A DNA stretch of 64,000 nucleotides. Source: Morella rubra. Taxonomy: Eukaryota; Streptophyta; Magnoliopsida; Fagales; Myricaceae. The notes beneath the pieces were generated by a model. It was not told where the DNA came from. It was given only the letters and a program-made list of their open reading frames with translations, and made no database searches. Shown here piece after piece: positions 1 through 12,127 of the stretch (within the stretch, counting starts at the first letter, position 1; each line of letters begins with the position of its first letter). The stretch covers positions 24,047,469 through 24,111,468 of the forward strand of contig CM025855.1 of NCBI GenBank assembly GCA_003952965.2, in the 5' to 3' direction. The position numbers were made by a program, and so were the translations under genes.

Positions 1-117
1 TTCTGAAGAGCTTCTTAAATGGTAATCAGAAGGATAAATAAGTTGCGTGAGCTATTGTACATTAACAGTTGTACAAATACTAGTCATTCATGTGATGGGA
101 CAGCCAGAAAGGCACGA

Positions 118-352
118 CGTTATTTTCTAGACGTCCAAAGCACGATGTCTCTTGTTCTGGTAGACATTCCTCCGCCCCCCTAAGTAGCGGGAGAGAACTA
201 CCTCCTGTTCTTACTCTAGTCGGAGATCAAGAGAATAAGGAGAGAGGCAGGGAAAGAAGCAGTACTTTCGAGTCCATCAACGGAAAGAAGGCCGCTAAGA
301 ATGCACTCCTTGAGCTCATCCCTATAACGATCACATCGTATTCTTCATCCAT
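118..352 (-). pseudogene. Decayed 5' part of a Rab GDP dissociation inhibitor (GDI) gene
   Basis: Read on the minus strand from the ATG at 352, the first ten residues are MDEEYDVIVI, the conserved start of plant Rab GDI, which extracts GDP-bound Rab GTPases from membranes. One base is missing after about codon 11. The GDI-like peptide (KECILSGLLSVDGL) then continues in another frame, and one extra base follows before a GLKV-like segment. Further on, between about 180 and 118, nucleotide similarity to the GGESTSLNLIQLW segment can be followed, but it is broken by stops. The actual frame from 352 stops after about 41 codons. A short intron with a pyrimidine-rich stretch may lie between the two parts. 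Either this is a pseudogene fragment, or the rest of a real gene lies left of the window and the indels are assembly errors. The family call rests on remembered family sequence. Confidence 0.6.
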
Positions 353-1837
353 GGCTCCGTTTTCTGAGAGACATCAGATCCAGATCAGAAAGAAAATGCA
401 AAAATTATCGGTGCAAACAGTGAAAGAAGGAAGTGACACAGAAACAGCTTTAGCCTTTAGGTATAGAGAAAGGGAAGGATGACTGAGAGTCAGTTTTTGT
501 GTGCGTGGCAAAGGGCTGGGTTAAGCGTGTGGAGTCCACGGGGCCCAAAAAAACACTCCCCTGCTGTGGCTTGAGGTGGATGAAAGACGCCAACATTTTC
601 AGTTTTTGAGGATTTTAACTGATGGTTAAATTGAAAAAACACAACTAATTGGAATTAGGGGATGATTCCTAAATAGTCTGCAGATCCTCCACAGATATAA
701 TCGGCCACTAGTCGACTGAGTTTCCGATGATTACACCCAACTGGCCAACTGGTTGGCTGCTGGTATCGATGCCTGTAAAGCTGATATAGTTTCATCTGTT
801 CTGCTAAGTATATATGTAGTACTTATTATACAACAGTTTGCAAGCAATCAAGAAGCAAAATCGTTATGAGCCCTGCTTTTAGATCTCCTCCAAGTTTTGT
901 AGAAAGAAACTGTTGTATGGGCTGCGCTTGATATATATGCATTCTCCAACACCGACGACAGCGCCTTCCTCTTTTCACTGAGTACTTCATTTTCTACTGA
1001 AAAAAATTAGCCCTATATGCATCCATAACGGAACTAGTCATTATAGCTGATGATCCCATATACATTTGCCGACTTTTGAATCAACTTGCTGAAACTATAT
1101 ATTCGTCTGACAGGAAAACTGCACCAGTGAGCTGCCCGAGTCTTATATTTCACAAGACAATATTCTTGTTTTTCTACTGCTCAAAAGCAAATCCATGCAC
1201 CCTAGATGTGTTTTGTCTTTCGAAATCAGACGGGGAAAGGCAACCTGCAAGACATGAAAAGATACAACAGGTAAATAGTTTCCTCCAGTAGCAGCAGGCC
1301 TGTCCTGCCAAATATTGGTTACCGGACAAAGTTATTGACGAGTTGAAATGATCTCTGTCACCCCACTAATTGCTTCCTCTAATTTTTTCAGCTCATTCTT
1401 GTATATATTTGTTCGTGAGAGTCCATTAATGTTAGAAGAACGTGCTGCGCTGTTATAAAGCAAATTCAAGGAAATATGAGCTCAAGCTATTTAATCTAAA
1501 TTACGACTATATATATATGCTTTGGTATTTCGTTTCAGAGCATTCTGTCATGACTTTTTAGATGGCTTCTCTCATGTATTATACAGGGCCTTGTTCAGCA
1601 GCAGATATTTCTTGGATGAATATGCAAATCCTTACTCATTTAGTCAATTAGCTTCTCTCATATTTGTCTCTCTTACATTTTGTCAATGCATTCCATCCAA
1701 GCTTGACGTTACAAATCTTGACACAATCACCCCAAAATAATGAAATGTAAAGTATCCGCGAATTGATTTCATAATCAAATGACAAACACAAGGAAAGACA
1801 AACATAAGCAAATACGAATGGAATGCCGCAAACTTAC
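353..1837. other. Spacer between the GDI remnant and the 3' end of the MADS gene
   Basis: No convincing coding sequence is seen. The part next to 352 would be the 5' flank of the GDI-like gene. The short last exon expected for the neighbouring MADS gene (a few codons after KLG) probably lies here, but I could not place it. Short open frames at 1076-1291 and 1522-1740 show no recognisable protein. Confidence 0.5.
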
Positions 1838-4800
1838 CCCAGCTTGAGAGCAGTGTCAGATGACTCATGACATGAATGACCTTGTTCAAGTACTTGTGCT
1901 TTGACAGACACATCCTGCATCTGCTTACAAGACATTTTCCAGAAACTGAGAATGTTGTAACAAAGAAGAAGAGATAAAATAAGACCTGAACATGTTCTAG
2001 TTTCTAGTTCTCGACAGTCAGTTCAGCTCTCCGCATTAGAGAAGTAAGATGAGAGAGAGAAAAGGAGAGAAATATTTTTAAGACATCCGAGCCTTAACCA
2101 CGAAGTGGTATTAATTTTAATGTGGCATAATTACCTAACTTCTTAATGTCCATGGTAAGACATTAATACCCTTTTTTAGGGAGCTGGAGTACACTATTTA
2201 GATCTATTCAAAAGATAACCAACATGATATATGGTTCTATATATGGAGCTAAAGGTTTAACTAAAGGTTCTAGGTGGTTTTCAGATATATGGAACTGGAG
2301 TATTCCATGTTTATTTAATGGTCTTGAAAATATTTTTTTATTTCAAATAGATTTTCTATCCCAAACATGATTTTTTTCACATAAAAAATATTTCAATCAA
2401 TAAAAAATTTTCAATTTTAATCATTGGCCTCAATTTCTGTGAAAAAATCACATAAATCAAAAAAAAATTACGAAAATCTATAGAAATTACTCCTCTCACA
2501 AAATTTTCTTTCCTCGACATCTCATTCTATGGGTCCCACCATTCTCACCGATACCCAAAAAAATATATCTCAAAATTTTTTCTTAATCATTACAAACATA
2601 GTCACTTTGCTGCTTCCTCTATGCCTGAGCAAGCTGCTGCACATTCAAGGACCCTTGGGTTAAGAATGGAAAGTCAGCTCAATACAAAGGTGTTTGATCA
2701 ATTCAAACGTGTTTGATGAAATGCCAAATTGAACATTCAGCTGTGAAGGCATAAATCTGGAGAATGATCAACCTCACCGAGAGAATTGTATGTACTGAAC
2801 TGAAACTTGCATACGTGCATAATAACACCTATATAGTATATGAGAAGCTAACTAACCAAGTGTACACGTAAGCAACAAAAATTACAACTAAACTAATTAT
2901 GTACAACTCTGCATTACAACCAGAACTAACTTGTACGTACAATCCTGGTCTACATGAAATGAGCTGCTATATTTCATCACTTGGCACAAAGGGCAGACGA
3001 AGTTCAATGAGACCCAAACTTGTCTCCGCAATTTTTTCGAACTTGAGCCAACTTGCATCAACATATGCATTTGCAGTAGTCAAATACTTTATATAAAATT
3101 AATTAAGTCCTCATTACCCTATGTATTCATAAATATCCATGGTTAAGGAAGCCTGAAGATGTCTTTCATTGGAACCATACGACCAATATTCTATATTCTC
3201 TATTATCATTATACTGACAACGTACGCTATGAATCTCAAGCATATAGGTTTGAAGTTTAATGGCAACCGACCTTCTGCTTAAGGGCAGTGATCTCATTGA
3301 GAAACATTTCATCCTGAAACACATATATAAATGCTTCTTAGGATAAGAGCATGTACAGAAACTTCAATGTCTCATTATAACAAGGCACAACAAGGAGAGC
3401 CATACCTTTTTCTTCACAACACGGCGCAGGCTAAGATGGACCATTTTCTCTAGCTCCTGCAATTCTTTTGTATTCAATCCGTCAAGCTCTTCTCCCTTCA
3501 CCTTCCTGTTGGTTTTGATAATTTCTTAGCATGATAATCAATTTAGTGTAGAATGCACTTGTCATCACAGTAACAACTTGATCGCAATATCTTTAGGATA
3601 CCTAAGTTCATGAGTCTTCTCTAGGATTTCCTTGCTCAACACGGTGTAGGTATCATTCTCCAGCTAAAAGAGCACAAAAAGTTGCCACTGATGAAGACTA
3701 TTCATGAAGATTTTTCATGATATTGATCTGTACGTTTGACAGCAGTTTTAATGTAGCTGTACGGTTGCTAAATTATGGAGGTATTTTCCTCTCAGAGGAT
3801 ATTCTAAGGTTTATCATTCTGGTATTCCCACAAACCCTCCTAATTACATACTATAGTACGGTTTTGTTTTATATGCAAGTTTCAAAGCTTTATTGGAAGT
3901 GTCAGATAATAGACTAAGAAATGCTCTGGATTTCAGTTTCTTTTTGACCAGAGAATTACCTGCATTAAAATTAACATAAAGGAGATAAAAGAGATAAATG
4001 TTGGTAATAAGCTACTACAACATAAGTTAGAGGTCTAAGTCATCAATTGAAAAAACTTTGAACTCCAATCTTGACAGTACTACAAAATCTCAAAGAAGAA
4101 GGGATAGATTTTGTTAGATAATATTGTGTGAATTGGTTGGTAAAGTCTCACAAGTTTCCAATAACAAGATATATATGGATGGATTGAAAAAAATAAAGGA
4201 AAGGAAGCCACTTTACTTGTTCCTTTTTTTCTGAAGTATCAGCCTTCTGAGTCAACAAATCTGAAATCTTTGTACCTTTAAATTACTTTTGCATTAAATA
4301 AGAACATGAGGCATTGTTGTTCATGAGTTCTCTAGCTAACAGTACGGAAAGCAAATAAATAAATATTATACAAGCTTACCTGCAGCTCAAGAGATTGTTG
4401 GTCCATTCTGTTAAGATTCTGATCTGAATGCAGATTATACCTTCCGATTACCTGCTGCACACTACAAACGACAAACGATTAGCAGACTCGCAATTCATTC
4501 CTCCTAATTTGTTTTCGGGAAGTGCTGATAAACTTATAAGCTTCTAATATATACTGCTATTTACATATTTTTCATAGAATCACTACTACTTAATGTCTCT
4601 CACGTCATGAGAGATGTATATGGTTCATGTATATAGTTCTTAAACTCAAATGTCCGAATAGACAAAAATAATCGTGCTGGTGTCTGTAGAATTATTATAT
4701 TTCTCATGTTGACATATCTGATATTGTTGTCTCCCGGCCAATCTTAAACTCAAATGTCGAAAAGACAAAAATATTTGTGCTGGTGTCTAAAGAATTATTA

Positions 4801-7800
4801 TATTTCTCATGTTGACATATCTGATGTAGTCTCCCAGCTACGACTTTAAGTGGACTTAACTAAAATGTGAAGAGACATGGGTAATTCAGTTTCTGTTGCA
4901 CCCTTCATCTATTTTGTTGAATATACATGTATGAAAGGGTAAAAAATGGTGTCCCACATTAACAAGAAGTCATAAGTGTGTATGGTTATAATGTAGCATA
5001 ACTGGACTCAAACCTATAAGCTTAAACTTTTAGGTTACGTGGTATCCCTGCATGCTATATTATAAGCCCACTGAGAAACTCTCCATGTTCTAATTATCTT
5101 CCCAACATATGTGCCTTGATTAATAGAGGTGATAGAGTGACTTCTGTCTTCTAACTTGGTCATTTCATGAACCTAAAATCTTTTTCCTAAACATTGCTTC
5201 AATTGACGTACACTTTGGATTTGTTTGTCTCTGGTTAAAATGTCACATAGAAGATTTATAACACAGAAGCAGAAACATAAGAAAAGAACTACAATGACAT
5301 TGCCTTTTTTTGGTTTTTTTTTATTCGATGGCCCGCAGGGGGGGAGGGGGGGAGCATTTCAGCTGAAATCGATGAATATGCTTTGCAGATCCTCAATACA
5401 CTTTAAATTCCTCAATTTTCTAACAAGTTAATGTCTTAAGTCATTCGACTAATAATCATATTCCTGCAGGTGTAGATTACGCTTTTAGAGAATATAGCAA
5501 TCTGCCAAAAAAGGTAAAAGAGTTGTAGTTTGTTTTAGGAGAATATTTAGTTTCTCGGAAGATGGCAAGTGGAGTTGGAGGAAATTAAACGTGGTCACCA
5601 AATGATGGGAGAATTCAAAGATAAAAGAGGGATGCATTTCAAGCCCTTTGAAGACCAAAATTGAACAATTTACCATGTGACTTGAACACCAAGAATCTTG
5701 CAATGAGCATTCTAGGTCAAGAATTTTAGTAACGAGGTTGATTTGAATTCTTTCACTACAACAAAGTTTGGTTTTTGGGACAGAATTCATCCGTCACACC
5801 AAGTGTCTCCATAAATCCGTTACAAAAGGTTTTTTAAAAAAATACCCTTTTGGGACGGACATATTTCAACCGTTCGAACGCTACATCCAACTATAATCGT
5901 TCGAACGTATTAGAATGGTACATCCAACGGCAACATTCAAACACTACATCCAACGAGTACAAACATTCTAACGGTGGACGAGCCGTTATAAGGGTGGACT
6001 GTTCCAATTTTCATTAAACAATAATGTTATTATGTTCTAAAGGTGGATGAATTGTTCTAACGGTGGATGAACTGTTTGAACACTAAAAAACGAGAAAATC
6101 GTCTTCTTCTTCTTCTTCTTCTTCTTCTTCTTCTTCTCTTTCACTCCGTCGATTTCTGTCTTTTTATTTTGATTTCACGTGAGGACAATATTTAAAAGCA
6201 TTCAAACGGAAAAAAAATTTGTCATTTTGGCACTTAATTTTTATTTCCATTCAAACCTCTTCAAACGGAATAATGGGTGATTTTGGCGCTTAATTTTTTA
6301 TTTTCATTCAAACCTCGTTTGAACGGTATATAAAAGCATTCGAATTGAAAAAATGGGGTAATTTATGAGCTTAACTTTTTTTTTTATTCAAACCTCGTTC
6401 GAAGAAGCATTCTAACGGAAAGTGATAAATGTTCGAACGGTAAGTGATAAGCATTCGAAAGTTTTTTCTTGGGACGCAACGAGATTTCGTCCCAACATAT
6501 TCCCAACCGTTCTAAAGGTCGTGTGTGTTTGAATGGAGTTTTAGGGACAAAATTTTGTCCCTAAAAAGCCTGTTTTTTGGGACGGAATTGTCAACTTTTT
6601 TTTAGGGGGCGGAAATATCCATCCCAAAAAGGGAAAAAAAATCGTCTCAAAAAGAAAATTTTCAGGACAGTTTTAATTTCCTTCCCGAAAAACACTCTTC
6701 CCCTATTTTTCGAGACGGTTTTTTTGGCGTCCCAAAAAAATCTGTCCCAAAAAGTTAAATTTGTTGTTGTGTTTTGCCAATCATGAGAACATTCTAGGAA
6801 GGTTGTATCATGATTTTCAACCACATTTGACCTAAAATGAAATTATAGTTTAAAACATCAAGGAATGCATATTCCTTCGATTTTTTGGATAGCCTATTAA
6901 GAAGTAATCAAGGACATCACAATTCACACCCTCGATACCTCGAATGGCAAGAACTTAAATTAGCTGTTAGGTTTGTATCTGGTGGGTAAATTGTAAAGAT
7001 GCACACATTAGGCTCCATATGAATTAAATGGGATTCTTAGTCAACACCAAACAGGTTTCAAGAGAAAATTAATGATTTAAATGGAAAGATTGTGATATCT
7101 TGAACTATAAAGCACTTGAATTAAGTCCTATATTGGATATTACCTACATGATAGGGGAAATTATACTTTATGTAAAATTAAGTGATTTGATAAGTATTCT
7201 AAGACTAAGTTTGACTAATCCATTTGTAGGATACCTCAGGAACATGGTTTAAATTTCCATAAGAAATAATAGTGATATAAAACTGCAACTTAAAATTTAT
7301 GTTTTTTCTAAGGGGAGAATACATTTTTCATCCACGAATTATCACGTGTTTTGCACTTTGCACCCTCAAACTACCCGTTCCTAACACATCTCACCCTTTG
7401 TCTATTTTTTCCATGAAATTGAATAGAAATTGAGTTTATTTTGATACGAAATGTTGATTATCCTCTTATAAAAGTAAAATAGCATGTTACATTTAAGGAT
7501 ATAAGCGTCATTTCATTTTTTTTAAAAAAAAAAAGAGTCAATTTTCGTCTAATTTTAGGTAAGTTGCAATGTGTTAAGGATTGGTAGTTTATGGGTATAA
7601 TGTCTCAAACGTGATAGTTTATAGTGCAAAGTGTAAAACCTATGGTAGTTCGTGGGTAAAAAATGTATTTTTCCCTTTTTCTAACTATATATAGTACTCA
7701 TATTTGCTGCCACCAATCAAAAGCTAACCACGGATACTTTTAGAAGAAAAATTAAAAAAAAAAAAACTCACAAGCAATTGCTTTGGGTATACTCTAAGTC

Positions 7801-8837
7801 CTTACTTAACAGAAAACATCGGTTTCAAAGAAGCTCAAATTCAGGCAAATATGAAGGAGTAAGTACTCAAGCAGAAGCAATCATAATGGAAGGCAAAAAT
7901 CTTCGTCCAATGGCTGATCACTACCATGGACTTGAATACTAACTATATCCATCTCTCAATTGTAGTTTGAACCCAGAAAAATGCCATTAATGCTCTAAAA
8001 AAAATTTTTTGGATTTAGGGGGTTGGGGGCCATGGCCCCAGCTTCATCCCTAGAGGCAAAGTTCCTTTATATGGAGCTTTAAGATTTGGAATGTGTACTA
8101 TTCTTTTTAGCTACTATTTTGTCTCTAGAAATTAAAATCACTTAGGACCAACAAAAGAACTAAGGAGCAAGCACGAAGAGCCTGTCGAAAAGTCCACATG
8201 TAGATGCATCTATATATGATTTGATTGAAGACAAGATGAGATGTAAAGTGAATTTCGTGAAATTCAATTCTATAATTATGTAAGCCAGTTTCAAGTCCAG
8301 TATTCATCTTTATTAATTAGCAGTGTTATCCATTTTGTATTCTAGTAGTTTTTTTAAATTGAGCTTTTCAGGTGGAAACATCGTATACTAATTTAATTAA
8401 CAATCACATAGATACAAACTCTATGATATAATAGTTGAGCAATGGATTAATCTTGTTAATTATGTCTCCAAAGATACAAGATATTATTTTCTACAAGTGT
8501 TGACTACTAATTATCATAATGATTATCCTGCATATTTGTTGGACAATGCGTGAAGAAAACGATCTAAAGGTGCTGACCATCGTAGAAGACATTCATAGCT
8601 TTAATTTCTATGAGTATAAGAAAGATGCGTCTAAGGGTGAGACAGGAGGAGAAACCTCGAGCTGCCGTACTCGAAGAGCCTCCCAGTAGCAGAAAAAACT
8701 ATGAGAGCTATTTCAGCATCGCAGAGAGTTGAGAGCTCCGTAGCCTTCTTAAACAGCCCCTTGGTCCTCTTAGAGAAAGTCACCTGCCTTGCCGTCTTGT
8801 TGTCGATCCTCTTGATCTCAATTTTCCTTCTCGTCAT
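1838..8837 (-). CDS. MIKC-type MADS-box transcription factor, SVP/StMADS11 clade (split gene, one exon and the stop not located)
   Basis: Exons on the minus strand: 8837-8656 (MADS domain, 182 nt), 4461-4380 (I region), 3663-3602, 3505-3406, 3313-3272 (K box) and 1914-1838 (C-terminus). All have GT-AG borders and the first five join in one frame. The MADS domain starts [18 protein letters not shown] and contains [16 protein letters not shown]. Exon 2 carries [16 protein letters not shown] and exon 3 [13 protein letters not shown]. The K-box exon carries [18 protein letters not shown]. The last placed exon ends [10 protein letters not shown], the signature C-terminus of SVP/AGL24/DAM-like proteins, which act as flowering or dormancy regulators binding CArG boxes in the nucleus. 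The exon normally found between 3272 and 1914 (about 42-45 nt) was not found, and the final short exon is also missing from my reading. [10 protein letters not shown] replaces the usual KRRxGLFKKA in the DNA-binding helix. Intron 1 is about 4.2 kb and carries two DNA transposons. Confidence 0.85.
4638..4845. repeat. Tandem duplication, period 104 bp, in MADS intron 1
   Basis: Two adjacent copies begin with tcttaaactcaaatgtc at 4638 and 4742. Both contain the block ttattatatttctcatgttg and end in gtctccc. The copies differ at roughly one base in ten, so the duplication is not very recent. Confidence 0.85.
5754..6771. mobile_element. Non-autonomous CACTA (En/Spm) transposon in MADS intron 1
   Basis: The left end reads CACTACAACAAA and the right end is the reverse complement of CACAACAACAAA. 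After a 6-bp variable spacer both ends continue with TTTTTGGGACAG, so the terminal inverted repeat is about 30 bp. The element is flanked on both sides by the 3-bp duplication TTT (5751-5753 and 6772-6774), as expected for CACTA transposition. Inside are many short direct and inverted copies of ttcgaacg/gggacgg motifs, typical of subterminal transposase-binding repeats, and a (CTT)n run. There is no transposase frame, so mobility would need an enzyme from elsewhere. The right terminus has CACAA instead of CACTA. Confidence 0.85.
6102..6138. repeat. (CTT)n microsatellite
   Basis: An uninterrupted cttcttctt run of about 11 units lies inside the CACTA element. Confidence 0.9.
7312..7675. mobile_element. 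Foldback MITE with 9-bp target duplication (Mutator-like)
   Basis: The first roughly 90 bp (from gggagaatacattttt) are repeated in inverted orientation at the other end (aatgtatttttccc). They share blocks such as tttgcactttgcac and cctaacaca and their complements. The 364-bp element is flanked by an exact 9-bp duplication, TTTTTCTAA, at 7303-7311 and 7676-7684. Long terminal inverted repeats with a 9-bp duplication are the hallmark of Mutator-like elements. No protein is encoded. It lies in intron 1 of the MADS gene. Confidence 0.85.
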
Positions 8838-9408
8838 TTTCCTGGAAAAATTATCCGACCCTTTACATCAAACCAACCAAACTATTAGTCCAGACCAGTT
8901 TTATAAAAAGAGAAAGTCTCTTTACATGGAAAGAGAAATACTCAGGGTTACGTAGAGAGAAATACAAAATAGATTTTATGGGTTGCCAAGGGTATCGGAG
9001 AGATTAAAACCATTATTGTACCAAAGCGGAATAATAATCTTTCAACAGAAGTTCAATCATAACGAAAAGGGAGAAGCAGCTGGACTGTGAATCATAAAGA
9101 AAAAGCAAGCAAAACATGAGAAGAAAGAAAAGCAAAAATAACCTTTGCACAGAATGAAAAAGGCAAGAGTAAACCTCTCCGCGAATGAGTTTATAAATAG
9201 TAGCAGAGAGAAGAGCAGAAGGAAGTGCGATTGTTGCAAATCAAACTGCACTTGCTCTCCCAAACGACAAAATGAGTAAAAATGGGGAAAACTTCAAGGT
9301 GCTCTTTACCCAAAGGCCATCTAATTTAGCAGATCCCCTACTAAGTCTTCTAGTGATGAAGTATATTTCTGGACATGCAAAACGTGCGGAGAGGGAGAAA
9401 GAGGCTGG

Positions 9409-9416
9409 TATTTATA
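9409..9416 (-). promoter_or_regulatory. Candidate TATA box of the MADS-box gene
   Basis: On the minus strand the sequence reads TATAAATA, about 570 bp upstream of the ATG at 8837. This would give a long 5' leader or a leader intron. A second, weaker TATTTATAA lies at about 9190, closer to the coding start. Which one is used cannot be told from sequence. Confidence 0.4.
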
Positions 9417-12127
9417 GTAAGAACAACGGAAAAAAGAAACCCATGTTTCCAAAAACCAGGATAAAAAGAGCGGTACTTTGCCGAATGTAGACGAGAAGGA
9501 TCTGAAACCAACCTTAACTCGCGTAAGCTCTGTGATGTGAGAAAGAAGAATCATGAACCCCACACATACAAGCTCATTGAGCTTGCAAATTGCAAGGTGG
9601 GACATACAGAGATGGGCCAGTATTACTGGATCTTATTCATTGCTTTTCTTGCTTGTTGTCTCCGCTGTTGTCGTTTGCAGCTGTTGATTCTCACTCAGAA
9701 CCAGATACAAGAGCCACGAAGGTCTTTTAGATTGAGATTCCTTGCATGGTCAAGATTCGCAATTTTAGAATTTTTGTCTGATTAATTTCTTGATGAAAAG
9801 TGGAGGTTTTTTTTTTTTTTTTTTCTAAGTGATGAAAAGTGGAGGTAATTCAATCAGAACTTGTGAGTATGGCTGAGGGGCTCAGATTAGATGTAAATTC
9901 GTCGTCTTCTTTTTTACGGTGAGGATTGCTTTCCGTACAGATAGCCACGTCTCGGTGACAGAAATCATGACATATTTGTACCTGTATGTCCCCCACGAGT
10001 AATCTATACTGGAGTATGTATATCCTCTCGGAAAAAGTAATAAACAAATGTTTTAACTATTTTTTAGTGTACATGTTTTAACTGGGTCGACTATACATGT
10101 TCTGCAGATTATTGTAGACTCTCGTGTAAGGACGGAGGCGATCAATTAAAGAGGTGTACAGAACATGCTCGTTATGTTAATCCAGTTCTATATATATATA
10201 TATTTTCCTGCGCCTATGACTCTATTTCTTATATTTCACCTCTAAAGTAAAATTATGAATTCGGTTATTATGCTTAGATACGGCTGAAATTAAAAATTAG
10301 AGATCCAACGATTGTAATTAAATACATTATTTAAAATATTCAAAACATTTTAATTGATATGGTACAATTTGGACTCTTGAATTTTAAAGAAAGGATCCTA
10401 ATTGTCGCTCAGCATACTTAGCACAGTAGTGCTTAGCACAATAACCAGACTCAAGAAAGTATTCTATCGCACGGTTGTTTGTTCTAATTTTATATAAGCA
10501 TCCGGTAGGATTTAAAAAAAATACTTAATTTGACTTAATTCAGACATTGAATTTAGTTTTTAAAATCCTACCCCTTTTTATTACATCTTTGTATAGAAAA
10601 GCTTATAAGGAAATCCTAATCATTTAAAAGAAAATTATGAAAAATATAATTTTATGAAAATTAGTGAAAAGGTAAGGGAGAGATGATTTGAGTAAATATT
10701 TTATATTTATTGTAAAAAATAGATAATGTGGTAAGAGATTTATGATTTTTAAAATTTTATTATTATCTTTTGAGTAAAATTTTGAATTAATTATAATTGC
10801 AAATGAGAAGTTTTGCTTGTGCCAAACATTCACCCAAAAATAGTATTTTTTATCGTAACACAAAAAAAGTTTCTCTATGAAAAGTAAAGGCGATGCAAAC
10901 AGCACTTGTTGCTCAGTACAGTATCAGATCATATAATTAAAGCGATGACTTTATTTGGGCTATTATTTTTTTAATGGCGAGGTTTGGTTGCTTTGTGTAA
11001 AAATTGCTACGTCTCGTCACTCAGCATGTTTGGGAAGCAAAAAAATTTTAAAATTTTGAGCTTGTAGAAAAAAATTAAGAGTTTTAACTTTTTAGGAGAG
11101 TTTTTCTTAAAAATTAGTGAAAAAGTTTAAGAATGTTTGAATGTAAATAATTTTTATTAGAGTTTGTTAAAACTTAAAGAAGAAGAAGAAGAAGAAGAAG
11201 ATTTGATGGAATTTTTTAATAAAAAAAATAGAGTTTATTAAAAAGTAAAGAGAGAGAAAATTTAATTTAATTTTTTAAAAAGAAAATATTGAAGTTTTAA
11301 TGTTTAGCAGTAAAAATTTTGACTTTTTGAAAAATTTATTTATAAAGTTAAATATATATATATATATATAAACAAACATGACCCAAGGTATTATTTTTCA
11401 AGTCTGTACACACATCCTTGGCACTTGGCAGTTGGAAAATGTATTTACCAAGTATAGAAAAGACTAGATTAGTTGAAAAATGTATTTTGGAAGAAAAGTA
11501 GACAATTAGAACGGGGAAGGTAAATAGGTATGCGGAACCTACTGTAATATTGTTCCAGTTCTATACTTTTTCAATACTGTTGATTCGGGGTCGGGGCCAT
11601 GCGGAAACTTCTGTGGCCCCGTGGTTTCCTTCGAACGAATTGCAATCTTCCTGTAGAGGAGGAAAGCAAGGAATAAAAGGATCGCGTATCAGTTCCATTC
11701 CGCGTCCTTCCTGACAATTTGACAATGCTGCCTGCTTACTAGCCTTTCTCAACAAAAAGTTACTCTCAAGTCTCTTCTTTAAAGTTAAATCCAAAGACTT
11801 GCTGCAGCGTCAGAGAGAGAGAGAGAGAATTGACGTCCACCGATTTTGAGACGAAGATTTATTCCTACTAGAATCTAAAATCAATCGCAGTACCAAGAAA
11901 GCAGCTACACCTTCAGCCAAGCAGGCTTAGAAGTCATTTCAAGTATCTGTCCGCCGTATCACAACGGGCAGACAGATTTTTACAATCTGTTCTCAATCAA
12001 TGTCTTATTCACATTCTTGTGGCTCCACTTTCCAATAAGAAACGCTTAGGGGACACAAATAAAAAGAATTACAATGACAGAGAATTCACTATTTCAGTGT
12101 GGGATGGTACGCTATTTTTAGGCGAAT
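9417..12127. other. Intergenic region upstream of the MADS gene and downstream of the carbonic anhydrase gene
   Basis: Both neighbouring genes are on the minus strand, so this holds the MADS promoter and the 3' flank of the carbonic anhydrase. It is AT-rich with microsatellites: (TA)n near 10190, (GAA)n near 11177-11200, (TA)n near 11351-11370 and (GA)n near 11811-11830. An element-like block bounded by CATGTTTG (11025) and CAAACATG (ending 11380) may be a MITE. A 77-codon frame at 11561-11794 (-) lies in a relatively GC-rich patch, but I recognise no family in it. Confidence 0.5.

Noticed and set aside
2967..3086. Minus-strand frame ending [17 protein letters not shown] as the last exon of the MADS gene
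   Set aside because: It looks faintly like an SVP C-terminus, but the exon at 1914-1838 carries the true clade signature [10 protein letters not shown] and splices in phase, so this frame is probably chance.
8701..8955. 84-codon plus-strand frame opposite the MADS exon
   Set aside because: Antisense of the MADS-box exon, which has the clear family match.
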